NCBI RefSeq assembly: GCF_029688625.1 | Contig: NZ_JARULC010000003.1 | Location: 434,001 to 498,000 of the forward strand | DNA length: 64,000 nt | Direction of reading: 5' to 3' | DNA from: Qipengyuania marincola | GTDB taxonomy: Bacteria; Pseudomonadota; Alphaproteobacteria; Sphingomonadales; Sphingomonadaceae | Part shown: one piece after another, positions 24,787 to 33,197 of the stretch | Position numbering within the stretch: position 1 is the first letter of the stretch | How the letters are laid out: each line of letters opens with the position of its first letter | Translations under genes and position numbers: made by a program | The notes under the pieces: model-generated | Seen by the model: only the letters and a program-made list of their open reading frames with translations | Told to the model about the DNA's origin: nothing | Databases searched by the model: none

Positions 24787-26975
24787 CAGTCGGGCATTAC
24801 CGCGAGCACGCGATCCGGCGTCATCGGATAATCGTAGAGCCGCGCACCGCAGGCGTTGTAGATCGCGTTGGCGATCGCTGCCGCTCCGCCGCACATGCCG
24901 AGTTCTCCGATGCCCTTGGCCTGGATCGGGCTGGCCGCGCCATCGCGTTCCTCGACCAGCACGACATCCAGATCGGGGACGTCGCGATGAACGGGCACGT
25001 GATACTCGGCAAGGTCGCAGTTGACGAGGTGCCCGTCGCGCGGATCGAATTCCAGCGCCTCGGTCAATGCGACGCCTATGCTCCACGTAATGCCGCCGAT
25101 GCATTGCGAGCGGGCGGTTTTGGCATTGAGCACGCGGCCGAAACCGAATGCGCCGAGCATGCGCTCGACACGGGTCTCGCCGGTGTAATGGTTGACGCGC
25201 ACTTCGGCGAAGAATGCACCGAAGCCGGACGCGGTGTAATCGTCTTCGATATCGCCGGGTTCGTAATGTCCCTCGCGGGCGAGGTCCTTGCCTTCGAGAA
25301 GGTCTGTCAGCGATTCACCGGTAGCGGTCTTGCCTTCGCTCAGTTCGAGTTTGTCCTCGCTCGTGCCGATCCTTGTGGCCAGTTCCTCGCGGATCGCCTT
25401 GCACGCGACATAAACCGCCGAGCCGATCGAAGCCGCGCCCCAACTGCCGCCCGAGCCGGGGCCGCGCGGGTGGCGCGTATCGCCCAACTCGACAAGAACC
25501 CGCTTCGGATCGAGTCCGAGCATCTCCCCGGCGATCTGAGCGAGGATGGTGTAGGTCCCGGTGCCGATATCGGTCATGTCGGTTTCGACGAGTGCCGTCC
25601 CATCGGTTTTCAGCGTCACGCGCGCCTTCGCCTCTGAGATATTGTGCACGCGGGCGGCACTGGCCATGCCGGTGCCGATCCACCACTCGCCCTCGCGCCG
25701 CTGACGCGGTTTGCGTTGGTCCTTGTCCCAGCCAAAAGCCTCAGCACCCTGTTTCAGGCATTCGGCGAGCTTGTGGGAGGAGAACGGCAGTCCGTCTTCG
25801 GGATCCTTTTCGGGTATATTGCGCAGGCGCAGCTCGACCGGATCGATACCGGCCTTTGCGGCGAGCACATCCATCGCGCCCTCGAGCGCCGGCATGCCCA
25901 CCGCCTCGCCCGGAGCGCGCACCGATCCCGCAGTCATGCGGTGGATGCGGGCGACATTGAGCATCAGTTCGCGGTTTTCGCCGCCATACATGAAGTGCGA
26001 TGATTGTAGCACGGGCTCGGCAAAAGTCTCTCCGGGAAGATTGGACACCAGCGCCTCGTGACCGAAGCCGATGAGCTTGCCGTCGCTGTCGGCCGCCAAG
26101 CGCAGACGCTGCGTCGTTTCGCTGCGGCGCATGACCGTCTGGAAAACCTGCTGGCGCGACTGCACGACGCGGACCGGGCGACCCACCTCCTTCGCCGCCA
26201 GCGCAGCTGCGACCACTTCCTCGCTGATCCCCAGCTTAGAACCGAACCCGCCCCCGACGAAGCGGGATATGAGGCGGATGTTTTCCTCCTTCATATCAAG
26301 CGCATCGGCCAGTTCGGTGATGTTGTAATTGAGCATCTGGAGCGATGCATGGACCGTCAGCTTGTCGCCATCCCATTGCGCGATCGCGGCGTGAGGTTCC
26401 ATCGCGGCGGACGCGTGACCTTTCGTGGTATAGGTCACATCGACGCTGTGTGCAGCGTCGGCCATGGCATGGGCCAGATCGCCCTGGTGAACTGTCTCGT
26501 CCTCCTGCTCCTCGGGTTCGACCTCGCTGGGATCGAGGGGGGCACCCTCCTCCTTGCGATACTCGACGGCCAGGTGCTTGGCGGCGTCGCGCGCCTGCTC
26601 AAAGGTTTCGGCCACCACGAGCGCAATCGGCTGGCCCCAGTAGCAGACCTGCGACGGCCCTTGCATGGGCGCTTCGTTCGCCGTTCCCTGCGCCGCGCGG
26701 GTGCAGAGCTTTTCGTCGTCGATCACCGCGATGACGCCAGGCATGGAAAGCACACTCTCGCGATCGATGGACGTGACCTCGCCGCGTGTAATGGTAGCTG
26801 TGACCAAAACACCTTCGGCGCAGTTCTCGACCGGAAATTCGGCCGCGTAGGACGCGGTCCCGGTGACCTTGGCCAGTCCCTCGATGCGCGGCAGGGGCTT
26901 GCCCAGCACACCCTGCTTCATACCGTCGAGACGGTTCGAATTGACGGGTTCGTCCTGTTTGAAATGGACCGTCAT
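24786..26975 (-). CDS. Molybdenum hydroxylase large subunit, PaoC-like
   Basis: This 729-residue molybdopterin-binding subunit belongs to the xanthine oxidase family; PaoC of E. coli, an aldehyde oxidoreductase, has nearly the same length. Visible motifs are FVGGGFGSKLG, SVRAPGEAVGMPALEGAMD, the cofactor-contact PRGPGSGGSWGAASIGSAVY, and the KGIGELGMCGG loop with the catalytic Glu. Aldehydes or aromatic heterocycles are likely substrates, by family. The start at 26975 overlaps the FAD-subunit stop as ATGA. Confidence 0.92.
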   Translation of the reverse strand: MTVHFKQDEPVNSNRLDGMKQGVLGKPLPRIEGLAKVTGTASYAAEFPVENCAEGVLVTATITRGEVTSIDRESVLSMPGVIAVIDDEKLCTRAAQGTANEAPMQGPSQVCYWGQPIALVVAETFEQARDAAKHLAVEYRKEEGAPLDPSEVEPEEQEDETVHQGDLAHAMADAAHSVDVTYTTKGHASAAMEPHAAIAQWDGDKLTVHASLQMLNYNITELADALDMKEENIRLISRFVGGGFGSKLGISEEVVAAALAAKEVGRPVRVVQSRQQVFQTVMRRSETTQRLRLAADSDGKLIGFGHEALVSNLPGETFAEPVLQSSHFMYGGENRELMLNVARIHRMTAGSVRAPGEAVGMPALEGAMDVLAAKAGIDPVELRLRNIPEKDPEDGLPFSSHKLAECLKQGAEAFGWDKDQRKPRQRREGEWWIGTGMASAARVHNISEAKARVTLKTDGTALVETDMTDIGTGTYTILAQIAGEMLGLDPKRVLVELGDTRHPRGPGSGGSWGAASIGSAVYVACKAIREELATRIGTSEDKLELSEGKTATGESLTDLLEGKDLAREGHYEPGDIEDDYTASGFGAFFAEVRVNHYTGETRVERMLGAFGFGRVLNAKTARSQCIGGITWSIGVALTEALEFDPRDGHLVNCDLAEYHVPVHRDVPDLDVVLVEERDGAASPIQAKGIGELGMCGGAAAIANAIYNACGARLYDYPMTPDRVLAVMPD

Positions 26976-27955
26976 GCTGCGTCCTCCGTCGCCTGTGAAA
27001 GGACGGCGTGAAGCGTGCGCCGTGTCAGCGGTATCTTGAAGTCGTTCTCGCCAAACCCGCGCGCATTTTCCAGCAGGATGTCGGCTGCCTTGTCGAACAG
27101 CGCATCCGAAGGCGGCTGGCCCAGCAGGCATTCTCCGACGCGCGGATCGTGCCACGGCTTGTGCGCCAGCCCGCCGAAAGCGAGGTCGGCGCGCGAAAAC
27201 TTGCCGTCGGTCAGCTCTATGATGGCGGCAACGGAAACCAGCGCAAAGGCATAGGAGGAACGCTCACGCACCTTGCGATAGATCTGGGTGCCGCCCACTG
27301 GCGCGGGAAGAACGATGCCGGTGATGATCTCGCCCGGTTCGAGGACATTTTCGATCCATGGCGTATCGCCCGGCAAGCAATGGAAATCGCGCACCGGTAC
27401 GCTGCGCTCACCTTTGTCGCCCGAGATGTGAACCGTCGCGCCAAGCGCGCTCAGCGCCACTGCCATGTCGCCCGGATAAGTGGCGATACACTGGTCGCTC
27501 GTGCCAAGGATCGCGTGCAGTTTCGCGATACCGTCGATCGCTCCACAACCGCTGCCGGGCTCGCGCTTATTACAGGGCTGGTCGATATTGGTGAAATAGA
27601 AGCACCGCGTGCGCTGGCACAGATTGCCGCCGTTGGTGGCCTTGTTGCGCAACTGCTGCGTCGCTCCGGCAAGGATCGCGCGTGAGAGCACCGGATAATC
27701 GGAACGCACGCGCGGATGGACGGCGGTTTCGGTATTTGTGGCGAGCGCGCCAAGGCGCAGGCCGCCATTGTCCGTATCCTCGATTTCGGCGAAGCCGAGC
27801 CGGTTGATGTCGGCCAGCTGATCGGGCGTTTCGACCTGCAGCTTCATCAGATCGAGCAGATTGGTCCCGCCGGCAATCGCAAGCGTATCCTTGCCTGCGG
27901 TCATATTCGAGGCTTCGGCCAGCGAAGGCGCGCGAGTGTATTGGAACGGCCTCAT
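26972..27955 (-). CDS. Molybdenum hydroxylase FAD subunit with extra FeS motif, PaoB-like
   Basis: This 327-residue FAD-binding subunit has the phosphate loop LAIAGGTNLLDLMK and ILAGATQQLRNKATNGGNLCQRTRC. A four-cysteine insertion in CQRTRCFYFTNIDQPC and GSGC is diagnostic of the PaoB-type subunit that carries an additional [4Fe-4S] cluster. It moves electrons from the molybdenum subunit to an acceptor. The start at 27955 overlaps the small subunit stop as ATGA. Confidence 0.92.
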   Translation of the reverse strand: MRPFQYTRAPSLAEASNMTAGKDTLAIAGGTNLLDLMKLQVETPDQLADINRLGFAEIEDTDNGGLRLGALATNTETAVHPRVRSDYPVLSRAILAGATQQLRNKATNGGNLCQRTRCFYFTNIDQPCNKREPGSGCGAIDGIAKLHAILGTSDQCIATYPGDMAVALSALGATVHISGDKGERSVPVRDFHCLPGDTPWIENVLEPGEIITGIVLPAPVGGTQIYRKVRERSSYAFALVSVAAIIELTDGKFSRADLAFGGLAHKPWHDPRVGECLLGQPPSDALFDKAADILLENARGFGENDFKIPLTRRTLHAVLSQATEDAA

Positions 27956-28461
27956 GAGCGCCCTCCTGCCGCGACTTCCTCGATCGCAGCGACGATATTG
28001 GCGTAAGCGCCGCAGCGGCACAGATTGCCGCTCATCCGCTCGCGTATTTCTTCACCGGAGATCGCGATACGCCCTTCGAGATTTTCGCTGGCGTCACTGG
28101 GCCAATCGGCAGCAATCTCCTCCAGCATGGCGGTGGCCGAACAGATCTGGCCCGGAGTGCAATAGCCGCACTGGAAGCCATCGTGCTCGAGAAAGGCGCG
28201 CTGAAGAGCCGAAGGCTCGTCGGGCGTGCCGAGACCTTCGATGGTGGTCACGCTGTCGCCATCATGCATTGCAGCCAGCGTCAGGCAACTGTTGATGCGG
28301 ACGCCGTTCACGATCACCGTGCAGGCCCCGCACTGGCCGTGATCGCAACCCTTCTTTGTGCCGGTAAGGCCGATGTGTTGCCTCAGGAAGTCGAGAAGAC
28401 TGACCCGCGGGTCATCGGGAGTGGGATAAGCGGTTTCGTTTACGGTAATCGTGTCAGCCAA
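27952..28461 (-). CDS. Molybdenum hydroxylase 2x[2Fe-2S] subunit, PaoA-like
   Basis: This 169-residue iron-sulfur subunit has the plant-type ferredoxin cluster [11 protein letters not shown]...NSC and the second cluster [10 protein letters not shown]...CRCGAY. Unlike E. coli PaoA it has no twin-arginine signal, so this complex should be cytoplasmic. It is the first gene of the operon (small-FAD-large-XdhC-MocA), each overlapping the next. An AGGAGG-type site precedes the ATG. Confidence 0.93.
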   Translation of the reverse strand: MADTITVNETAYPTPDDPRVSLLDFLRQHIGLTGTKKGCDHGQCGACTVIVNGVRINSCLTLAAMHDGDSVTTIEGLGTPDEPSALQRAFLEHDGFQCGYCTPGQICSATAMLEEIAADWPSDASENLEGRIAISGEEIRERMSGNLCRCGAYANIVAAIEEVAAGGRS

Positions 28462-28520
28462 GGACGCCTCCTATCCCCTTAGAACCTTCAAGAGGCAAAA
28501 GGTGTCCGAAAACCCGGCAT

Positions 28521-30977
28521 TCAGAATGCCGGAAGCTGCTGCTCTGCGAACCCCCAGCCTTGGAGCGCCTTGGACGAAGCACGCCGTAACAGCGTTTCCG
28601 CCTGATCGATCGAGAACGCATTCGCGCTGTCCATACCTCTCAGTTCGTTCCAGGTCACAGGGACCGCAATAGGTGCCCCGGACCGTGCACGCGCCGAATA
28701 GGGCAGCACTGCCGTCGCGCCGCGCTGGTTGCGCAGCCAGTCGATGAAGATGCGGCCCTTGCGTTTGGCCTTGCTCATGTTCGCGGTGAAGCGGTCGGGC
28801 TCGGCAAGGCTCAGCGCTTCGGAGAAACGCCGGGCGAAATCCTTGTGCTCGCCCCAGCCGTGCCCCGGCGTGAGCGGCACCACGACATGGACGCCCTTGC
28901 CGCCCGACAGCATGGCGAAGCTGGTCAGCCCAAGGTCGGCAAGCCGGGCGTGAATGTCGCGCGCGGCTATCTTCACTTCGGTAAAACCAAGCCCCTCGTC
29001 GGGATCGAGATCGAAGATCATCCGATCGGGCTTCTCGACATCGTCAGAGCGCGCGCTCCAGCCATGAAACTCGATCGTGCCCATCTGGACGCATTGCAGC
29101 AGGCCGCGCTGGTTCTCGACATAAAGGTAATCCTCATGCCCGCCGTCCTTCTCGCGTATCGGAACATGCTGGACGGCATCGCCGAAAGCGCCGCTGTCAT
29201 GCTTCTGGAAGAAACACTTTTTCGCTCTCCCTTGCGGACACCGGACCAGGCTGACGGGGCGCCGCGCGGCGAATGGAAGCATGACCGGTGCGATTGCTGC
29301 GTAATAGTCGGCCAATTCCCCTTTCGTCTGACCGCTGTCCGGAAATATGACACGGTCGCGGCTGGAGATCGCGACCTCCTCTTCCGCGGGCGCAGATGCG
29401 GGTTTGTCGGGAACGACCTTTTTCGCCGGTTTATCGCCACGCAGGCCGAGGAAACTGCCGTGGCGCACGTTCCCGTCGGCGGTGAACTCGGCAAAGGCGA
29501 TTTCCGCCACGAGCTTCGGGGTCACCCAAGTCACGTTGCGCGACGATGCCTTCTCCACCTCCGCAGGTGGGGTCTTTCGCTGCAACCGCTTCAGTTTCCC
29601 CGAAAGTTCATCGAGATCGTCGGCAGAAAAGCCGGTGCCGACATTGCCCTTGTAGACAAGCTCGCCGCCCTCGTGCTGGGCGAGCAGCAAAGAAGCGAAG
29701 GGGCGCGCCTTCGCGCTCGAGGCCTTCCAGCCGATGATGACGAATTCCTGCCTGCGGGTGCATTTGACCTTTACCCAGGCTTTCGACCTGCGTCCGGAAT
29801 ATTTCCCGTCCACGGTTTTGGAAATGATACCTTCCTGTTTCGCATCGCACATCGCCCGGTACAGGGTTTCGCCTGCACCCAGTACGTGTTCGGCAACATG
29901 GATCGGCGCCTCCGCATTCGCGAGCAAGGCCTCGAGCCGCTCCTTGCGCTCGATATTCGGAAGGTCGCTTAAATCGTCGCCCTCCAGTTCCAGCAAGTCG
30001 AAAGTGTGCAGTGCCAGTTTGTCGGATGGCTGTTGTGATCCGGAACCTCGCTTCAAGACCTTTTGCAGGGTCGAGAAGTCCGGATTGCCCTTGTCGTCAT
30101 AGGCCACGATTTCGCTGTCGATCAGCGCCGACGGGAGGTGGAGCGCAGCAATGGCATCGACCAGAGGGCCGAACTTGTCCGTCCAGTCCTTGCCGTTTCG
30201 CGTATAGATGCGCACGTCCTTGCCGCGCACCGCCACCAGCGCGCGGTAGCCGTCGAACTTGATTTCGTGCATCCAGCGATTGCCCGTCGGCACATCGTCG
30301 ACCAGAGTGGCAAGCTGGGGTTTTCGATACTTCGGTAGCGCAGCGGTTTTCGCCTTGCGGGATTTTGTTGTGCTGGCGCCGGGGCGCTTGTCACTCTTCC
30401 CGCCCGCGATTTCCGCCATAGAACGGCCAGTCGCAACGCTGGTCAATTCGCGCTGCACCAGCGCATCGCCCGCTTCCGCGTGCTCATCCTGCAGCTTGCG
30501 CAAAAGCCAGTTTTCGCGCTTCTCGCCCGGCTTCTTCTTCATACGGATCAGCAGCCACTCGCCGCGCATTCGCTCGCCTTGCAATGTGAAATGGAGATGC
30601 CCTTTTTCGAGGTCCTTCGCGCTTTTACCCTCCACAGGCGCCCAGCTTCCCTGGTCCCACAGCATCACCGTCCCGCCGCCATATTCCCCCTTGGGAATGA
30701 CGCCTTCGAACTCCGCATAGGACATGGGATGGTCCTCGGTCCGCACCGCCAATCGCTTGATATTCGGATCGGGGGAAGGTCCCCTGGTCACGGCCCAACT
30801 CTTCAGAACGCCATCCACTTCGAGCCGTAGGTCCCAGTGCAACCGGGTCGCGTCATGCTTCTGGACGATGAAGAGGTCGCCAGATTTACTGGCCTTGCGC
30901 TTGCCCGCAGGCTCTGGCGTTTGCTTGAAGTCCCGCTTTGCGTTGTATTCGGCCAAATGATCCTTGCGTGCGGCCAT
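28521..30977 (-). CDS. ligD: ATP-dependent DNA ligase D (end-joining)
   Basis: LigD is the multifunction enzyme of bacterial non-homologous end joining. Domain order is phosphoesterase (about 1-160; VQKHDATRLHWDLRLEVDGVLKSWAV, with HPMSYAEFEGVIPKGEYGGG), ligase (about 215-510; the nucleotidyl-accepting Lys in EIKFDGYRALV), and primase/polymerase (about 540-810; DLDPDEGLGFTEVK, LSGGKGVHVVVPL). All three domains look intact at 818 residues. It starts 3 bases after the ku stop, so they form an operon. Confidence 0.96.
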   Translation of the reverse strand: MAARKDHLAEYNAKRDFKQTPEPAGKRKASKSGDLFIVQKHDATRLHWDLRLEVDGVLKSWAVTRGPSPDPNIKRLAVRTEDHPMSYAEFEGVIPKGEYGGGTVMLWDQGSWAPVEGKSAKDLEKGHLHFTLQGERMRGEWLLIRMKKKPGEKRENWLLRKLQDEHAEAGDALVQRELTSVATGRSMAEIAGGKSDKRPGASTTKSRKAKTAALPKYRKPQLATLVDDVPTGNRWMHEIKFDGYRALVAVRGKDVRIYTRNGKDWTDKFGPLVDAIAALHLPSALIDSEIVAYDDKGNPDFSTLQKVLKRGSGSQQPSDKLALHTFDLLELEGDDLSDLPNIERKERLEALLANAEAPIHVAEHVLGAGETLYRAMCDAKQEGIISKTVDGKYSGRRSKAWVKVKCTRRQEFVIIGWKASSAKARPFASLLLAQHEGGELVYKGNVGTGFSADDLDELSGKLKRLQRKTPPAEVEKASSRNVTWVTPKLVAEIAFAEFTADGNVRHGSFLGLRGDKPAKKVVPDKPASAPAEEEVAISSRDRVIFPDSGQTKGELADYYAAIAPVMLPFAARRPVSLVRCPQGRAKKCFFQKHDSGAFGDAVQHVPIREKDGGHEDYLYVENQRGLLQCVQMGTIEFHGWSARSDDVEKPDRMIFDLDPDEGLGFTEVKIAARDIHARLADLGLTSFAMLSGGKGVHVVVPLTPGHGWGEHKDFARRFSEALSLAEPDRFTANMSKAKRKGRIFIDWLRNQRGATAVLPYSARARSGAPIAVPVTWNELRGMDSANAFSIDQAETLLRRASSKALQGWGFAEQQLPAF

Positions 30978-30980
30978 GGA

Positions 30981-31811
30981 TCAGGCGGATTTCTTGCGCT
31001 TCGCAGGCTTCTTCGCCTTGTCGCCCTCGACCGATTTCTTGAGAGCGGCCATCAGGTCGATGACGTTGGAACCCGGCGGGGCGTCCGGATCGTCCACATC
31101 CTCTATGACCGCCTTCTTGCTCTTCGATTTGGCCTTCTTGTCGATCAGCTTCTTCAGCGCTTCGGCATAGCGGTCTTCGAACTCGCCCGCATCGAAGGGC
31201 GCGCTCTTCTGTTCGATCAGCGTATTGGCCAGGTCGAGCAGTTCCTTCTTCGGCTTGGCGTCTTCGATATCGTCGAAGAAGCTCTGGCCCGCGCGCACTT
31301 CATCGGCATAGCGCAGCGTCTCGAGGAGCAGCCCCTTGCCGCACGGCTTGATCGCGACAAGCTTCTCCCGCCCGCGCACCGATAGCTGGCCCAGCGCCAC
31401 TTTCTTGGCCTTCCGCAGCGCCTCACGCAGTACGATGAACGCCTCCTCGGCAAGCTCGTCCTGCGGCGCGACGTAGTAAGGCTTCTCGAAATAGAGCGGA
31501 TCGATCTCGCAGGCATCGACGAACTGGACCAGCTCGAGCGTGCGCTTGCTCTCGATCTTGACGGCTTCGATTTCTTCGTCCTCGAGCAGGACATAATTGC
31601 CTTTGGATATTTCGTATCCGCGGATGATCTCGTCGCGGTCGATGGGGCCGATACCCGGCACGACCTTTTCGTAGGAGATGCGTTTGCCGCTCGGCTCGTG
31701 GATCTGGTTGAAGCTGATCCTCGAACCGGATTTGGATGCCGAGTAAATTTCGACCGGGATCGAAACCAGGGCCAGCCGAATCTGTCCTTGCCAATACGCA
31801 CGAGCTGCCAT
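30981..31811 (-). CDS. ku: Ku protein, DNA end-binding
   Basis: This 276-residue bacterial Ku forms a ring on double-strand ends and recruits LigD. MAARAYWQGQIRLALVSIPVEIYSA at the N-terminus, then FNQIHEPSGKRISYEKVVPG and YEISKGNYVLLEDEEIEAVK are Ku-core motifs, followed by a lysine-rich tail typical of single-Ku systems. An ACGGAGAA site precedes the ATG. It is directly upstream of ligD. Confidence 0.95.
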   Translation of the reverse strand: MAARAYWQGQIRLALVSIPVEIYSASKSGSRISFNQIHEPSGKRISYEKVVPGIGPIDRDEIIRGYEISKGNYVLLEDEEIEAVKIESKRTLELVQFVDACEIDPLYFEKPYYVAPQDELAEEAFIVLREALRKAKKVALGQLSVRGREKLVAIKPCGKGLLLETLRYADEVRAGQSFFDDIEDAKPKKELLDLANTLIEQKSAPFDAGEFEDRYAEALKKLIDKKAKSKSKKAVIEDVDDPDAPPGSNVIDLMAALKKSVEGDKAKKPAKRKKSA

Positions 31812-31860
31812 GAAATTCTCCGTTCGGAGGTGAACGTGCGAGGCGGGCGGAATGTTTCAG

Positions 31861-32103
31861 TCAGGGCTGCTCCTTGCGGATAAGATAGCGCCATACGCCC
31901 CAGGCGTTAATGATGAGCAACACCAAATTCATAGCCGCGATCGGCATCGCGTTTTTCACGAGACCGGAGTAGATCCACATCAGCGAAACGACCGTAAATA
32001 AGACGAACCCCCACCCCGTGAGCCTCCGTCCCCTGTCTAGCGCGATCAGCGCGGCTGCGATTATCGTTCCAATCGATGCAATCCACTCAACCGGTCCTTC
32101 CAT
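31861..32103 (-). CDS. Small membrane protein, three helices
   Basis: This 80-residue hydrophobic protein has three predicted membrane stretches (about residues 6-21, 30-47 and 54-74). It has the look of a small PnuC/SemiSWEET-like half transporter or an orphan membrane protein; I do not recognise a family. It lies 49 bases upstream of ku on the same strand and may share its transcript. Confidence 0.6.
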   Translation of the reverse strand: MEGPVEWIASIGTIIAAALIALDRGRRLTGWGFVLFTVVSLMWIYSGLVKNAMPIAAMNLVLLIINAWGVWRYLIRKEQP

Positions 32104-32654
32104 ATAAAGCCTCTTTCAAGCGCGAAAAACAAATCGACGCATCAGATGTAGTCGTGGCTGAAAACCTTTCAAAAGTCAGGAAGCGATAATGCGCGTTAGC
32201 TATTCTTAATCGTCAGATCGTTTAGCAAATAGCCGATGGCCAGGCTCATTCACTAGCAGGGCGTCAGAGCGCATACGCAGCCAATTCAGGAAGCATTTCG
32301 ACGTCTGCTTCTGGGCAGTCGATTTTACATCCGTGATGACGGAATTGGGGGCGCAGAGCGGACGATCCAGAATCGATAAGAGCAACCCGCACGCAAAAAA
32401 GTCCAATCGGCGCAATTCGAAAGCCGTTGGCTGTTTCGTGGGATTACGAAGGTATCCAACCACTCATGGCTATCCGCAAGATTATCCAGGCTACGTTGAC
32501 AGCTTGTCCAAGCTAGTTGGAAAAGTGCAGCCTCAAAGCCCCCGGATTCTCGTACGCGCTATCCAAGCTTCAGTGACGTCCCACCTTTCCAACAAAAATC
32601 AAGTTCGCGCATTTGCTCTTGGCCAGCCGTTCGCTGCGACTTAGGACGGGCGCG
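32104..32654. other. Mostly non-coding region with repeat copy B
   Basis: Two overlapping open frames on opposite strands (32206-32463 reverse, 32333-32644 forward) have no recognisable domains, poor codon character and no good ribosome-binding sites, so I do not call them. The right part holds repeat copy B (32504-32584), 70 bases before the LOV gene. Base composition is lower in GC than the flanking genes. A promoter for the LOV-kinase operon should be here; no EcfG-type GGAAC site was found. Confidence 0.5.
32504..32584 (-). repeat. Inverted two-block repeat, right copy (B)
   Basis: Bases 32504-32523 read TTGTCCAA-N5-TTGGAAA, and 32562-32584 read TCCAAGCTTCAGTGACGTCC and on to CAC. Copy A at 12831-12876 has both blocks in inverse orientation, the second matching at 22 of 23 bases. 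In copy B the blocks are separated by about 38 bases that are almost absent from copy A. Confidence 0.8.
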
Positions 32655-33197
32655 ATGGACACCTTTTTCACCAGTGCCGAACTTCCGTCAGGTCTGCGCA
32701 GCGCCTTTGCCGAAAGTCGCATTTCGCTGAGCCTGGCCGATGCAAACGCACAGGATATGCCGTTGATTGCGGTCAATCGCCCTTTCTGCGAGATGTCCGG
32801 CTATGGCCCGGACGAAGTGCTTGACCGGAATTGTCGGTTCCTCCAGCCCGACGAATCACCTGAGGCCGTTCGCAAGGACATGCGGGGATTCCTCTATGAT
32901 TCGGACAAGCTGGATGCCCGGTTCGTCATCCCCAATGTGACCAAGGACGGACGCAAGTTTCTCAACCTGGTGTATATGGCCAAGCTCACGAAAGGCGACG
33001 AGGTTGCATTCGTTTTGGGCTCGCAATTCCCGGTCGATCCGGAAAAGGCTTCCGAGCCGGACCTTTACGACCGCGCGCTGAAGGAAAGCCTGAAGCAACT
33101 AAACTTGCTGACCGGTGACGATAACTGGGCTCTTCTGGGCAGCTTCGATGCCCTGGCATCGAGCCATTCGATCATTGCAAGGGCGCGGATGGAATGA
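32655..33197 (+). CDS. Short LOV-domain photoreceptor
   Basis: This 180-residue protein has one LOV/PAS domain and short flanking helices. MPLIAVNRPFCEMSGYGPDEVLDRNCRFLQPDES contains the NCRFLQ motif with the flavin-adduct Cys, so it should sense blue light; the following Pro replaces the usual Gly. FVLGSQFPVD supplies the conserved Gln at the end of the domain. A GGACGG site precedes the ATG. Its stop overlaps the kinase start as ATGA, which strongly links the two in function. Confidence 0.9.
   Translation: MDTFFTSAELPSGLRSAFAESRISLSLADANAQDMPLIAVNRPFCEMSGYGPDEVLDRNCRFLQPDESPEAVRKDMRGFLYDSDKLDARFVIPNVTKDGRKFLNLVYMAKLTKGDEVAFVLGSQFPVDPEKASEPDLYDRALKESLKQLNLLTGDDNWALLGSFDALASSHSIIARARME

Noticed and set aside
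32206..32644. Two small overlapping frames on opposite strands
   Set aside because: No domain, poor codon character and no ribosome-binding site; they overlap repeat copy B.
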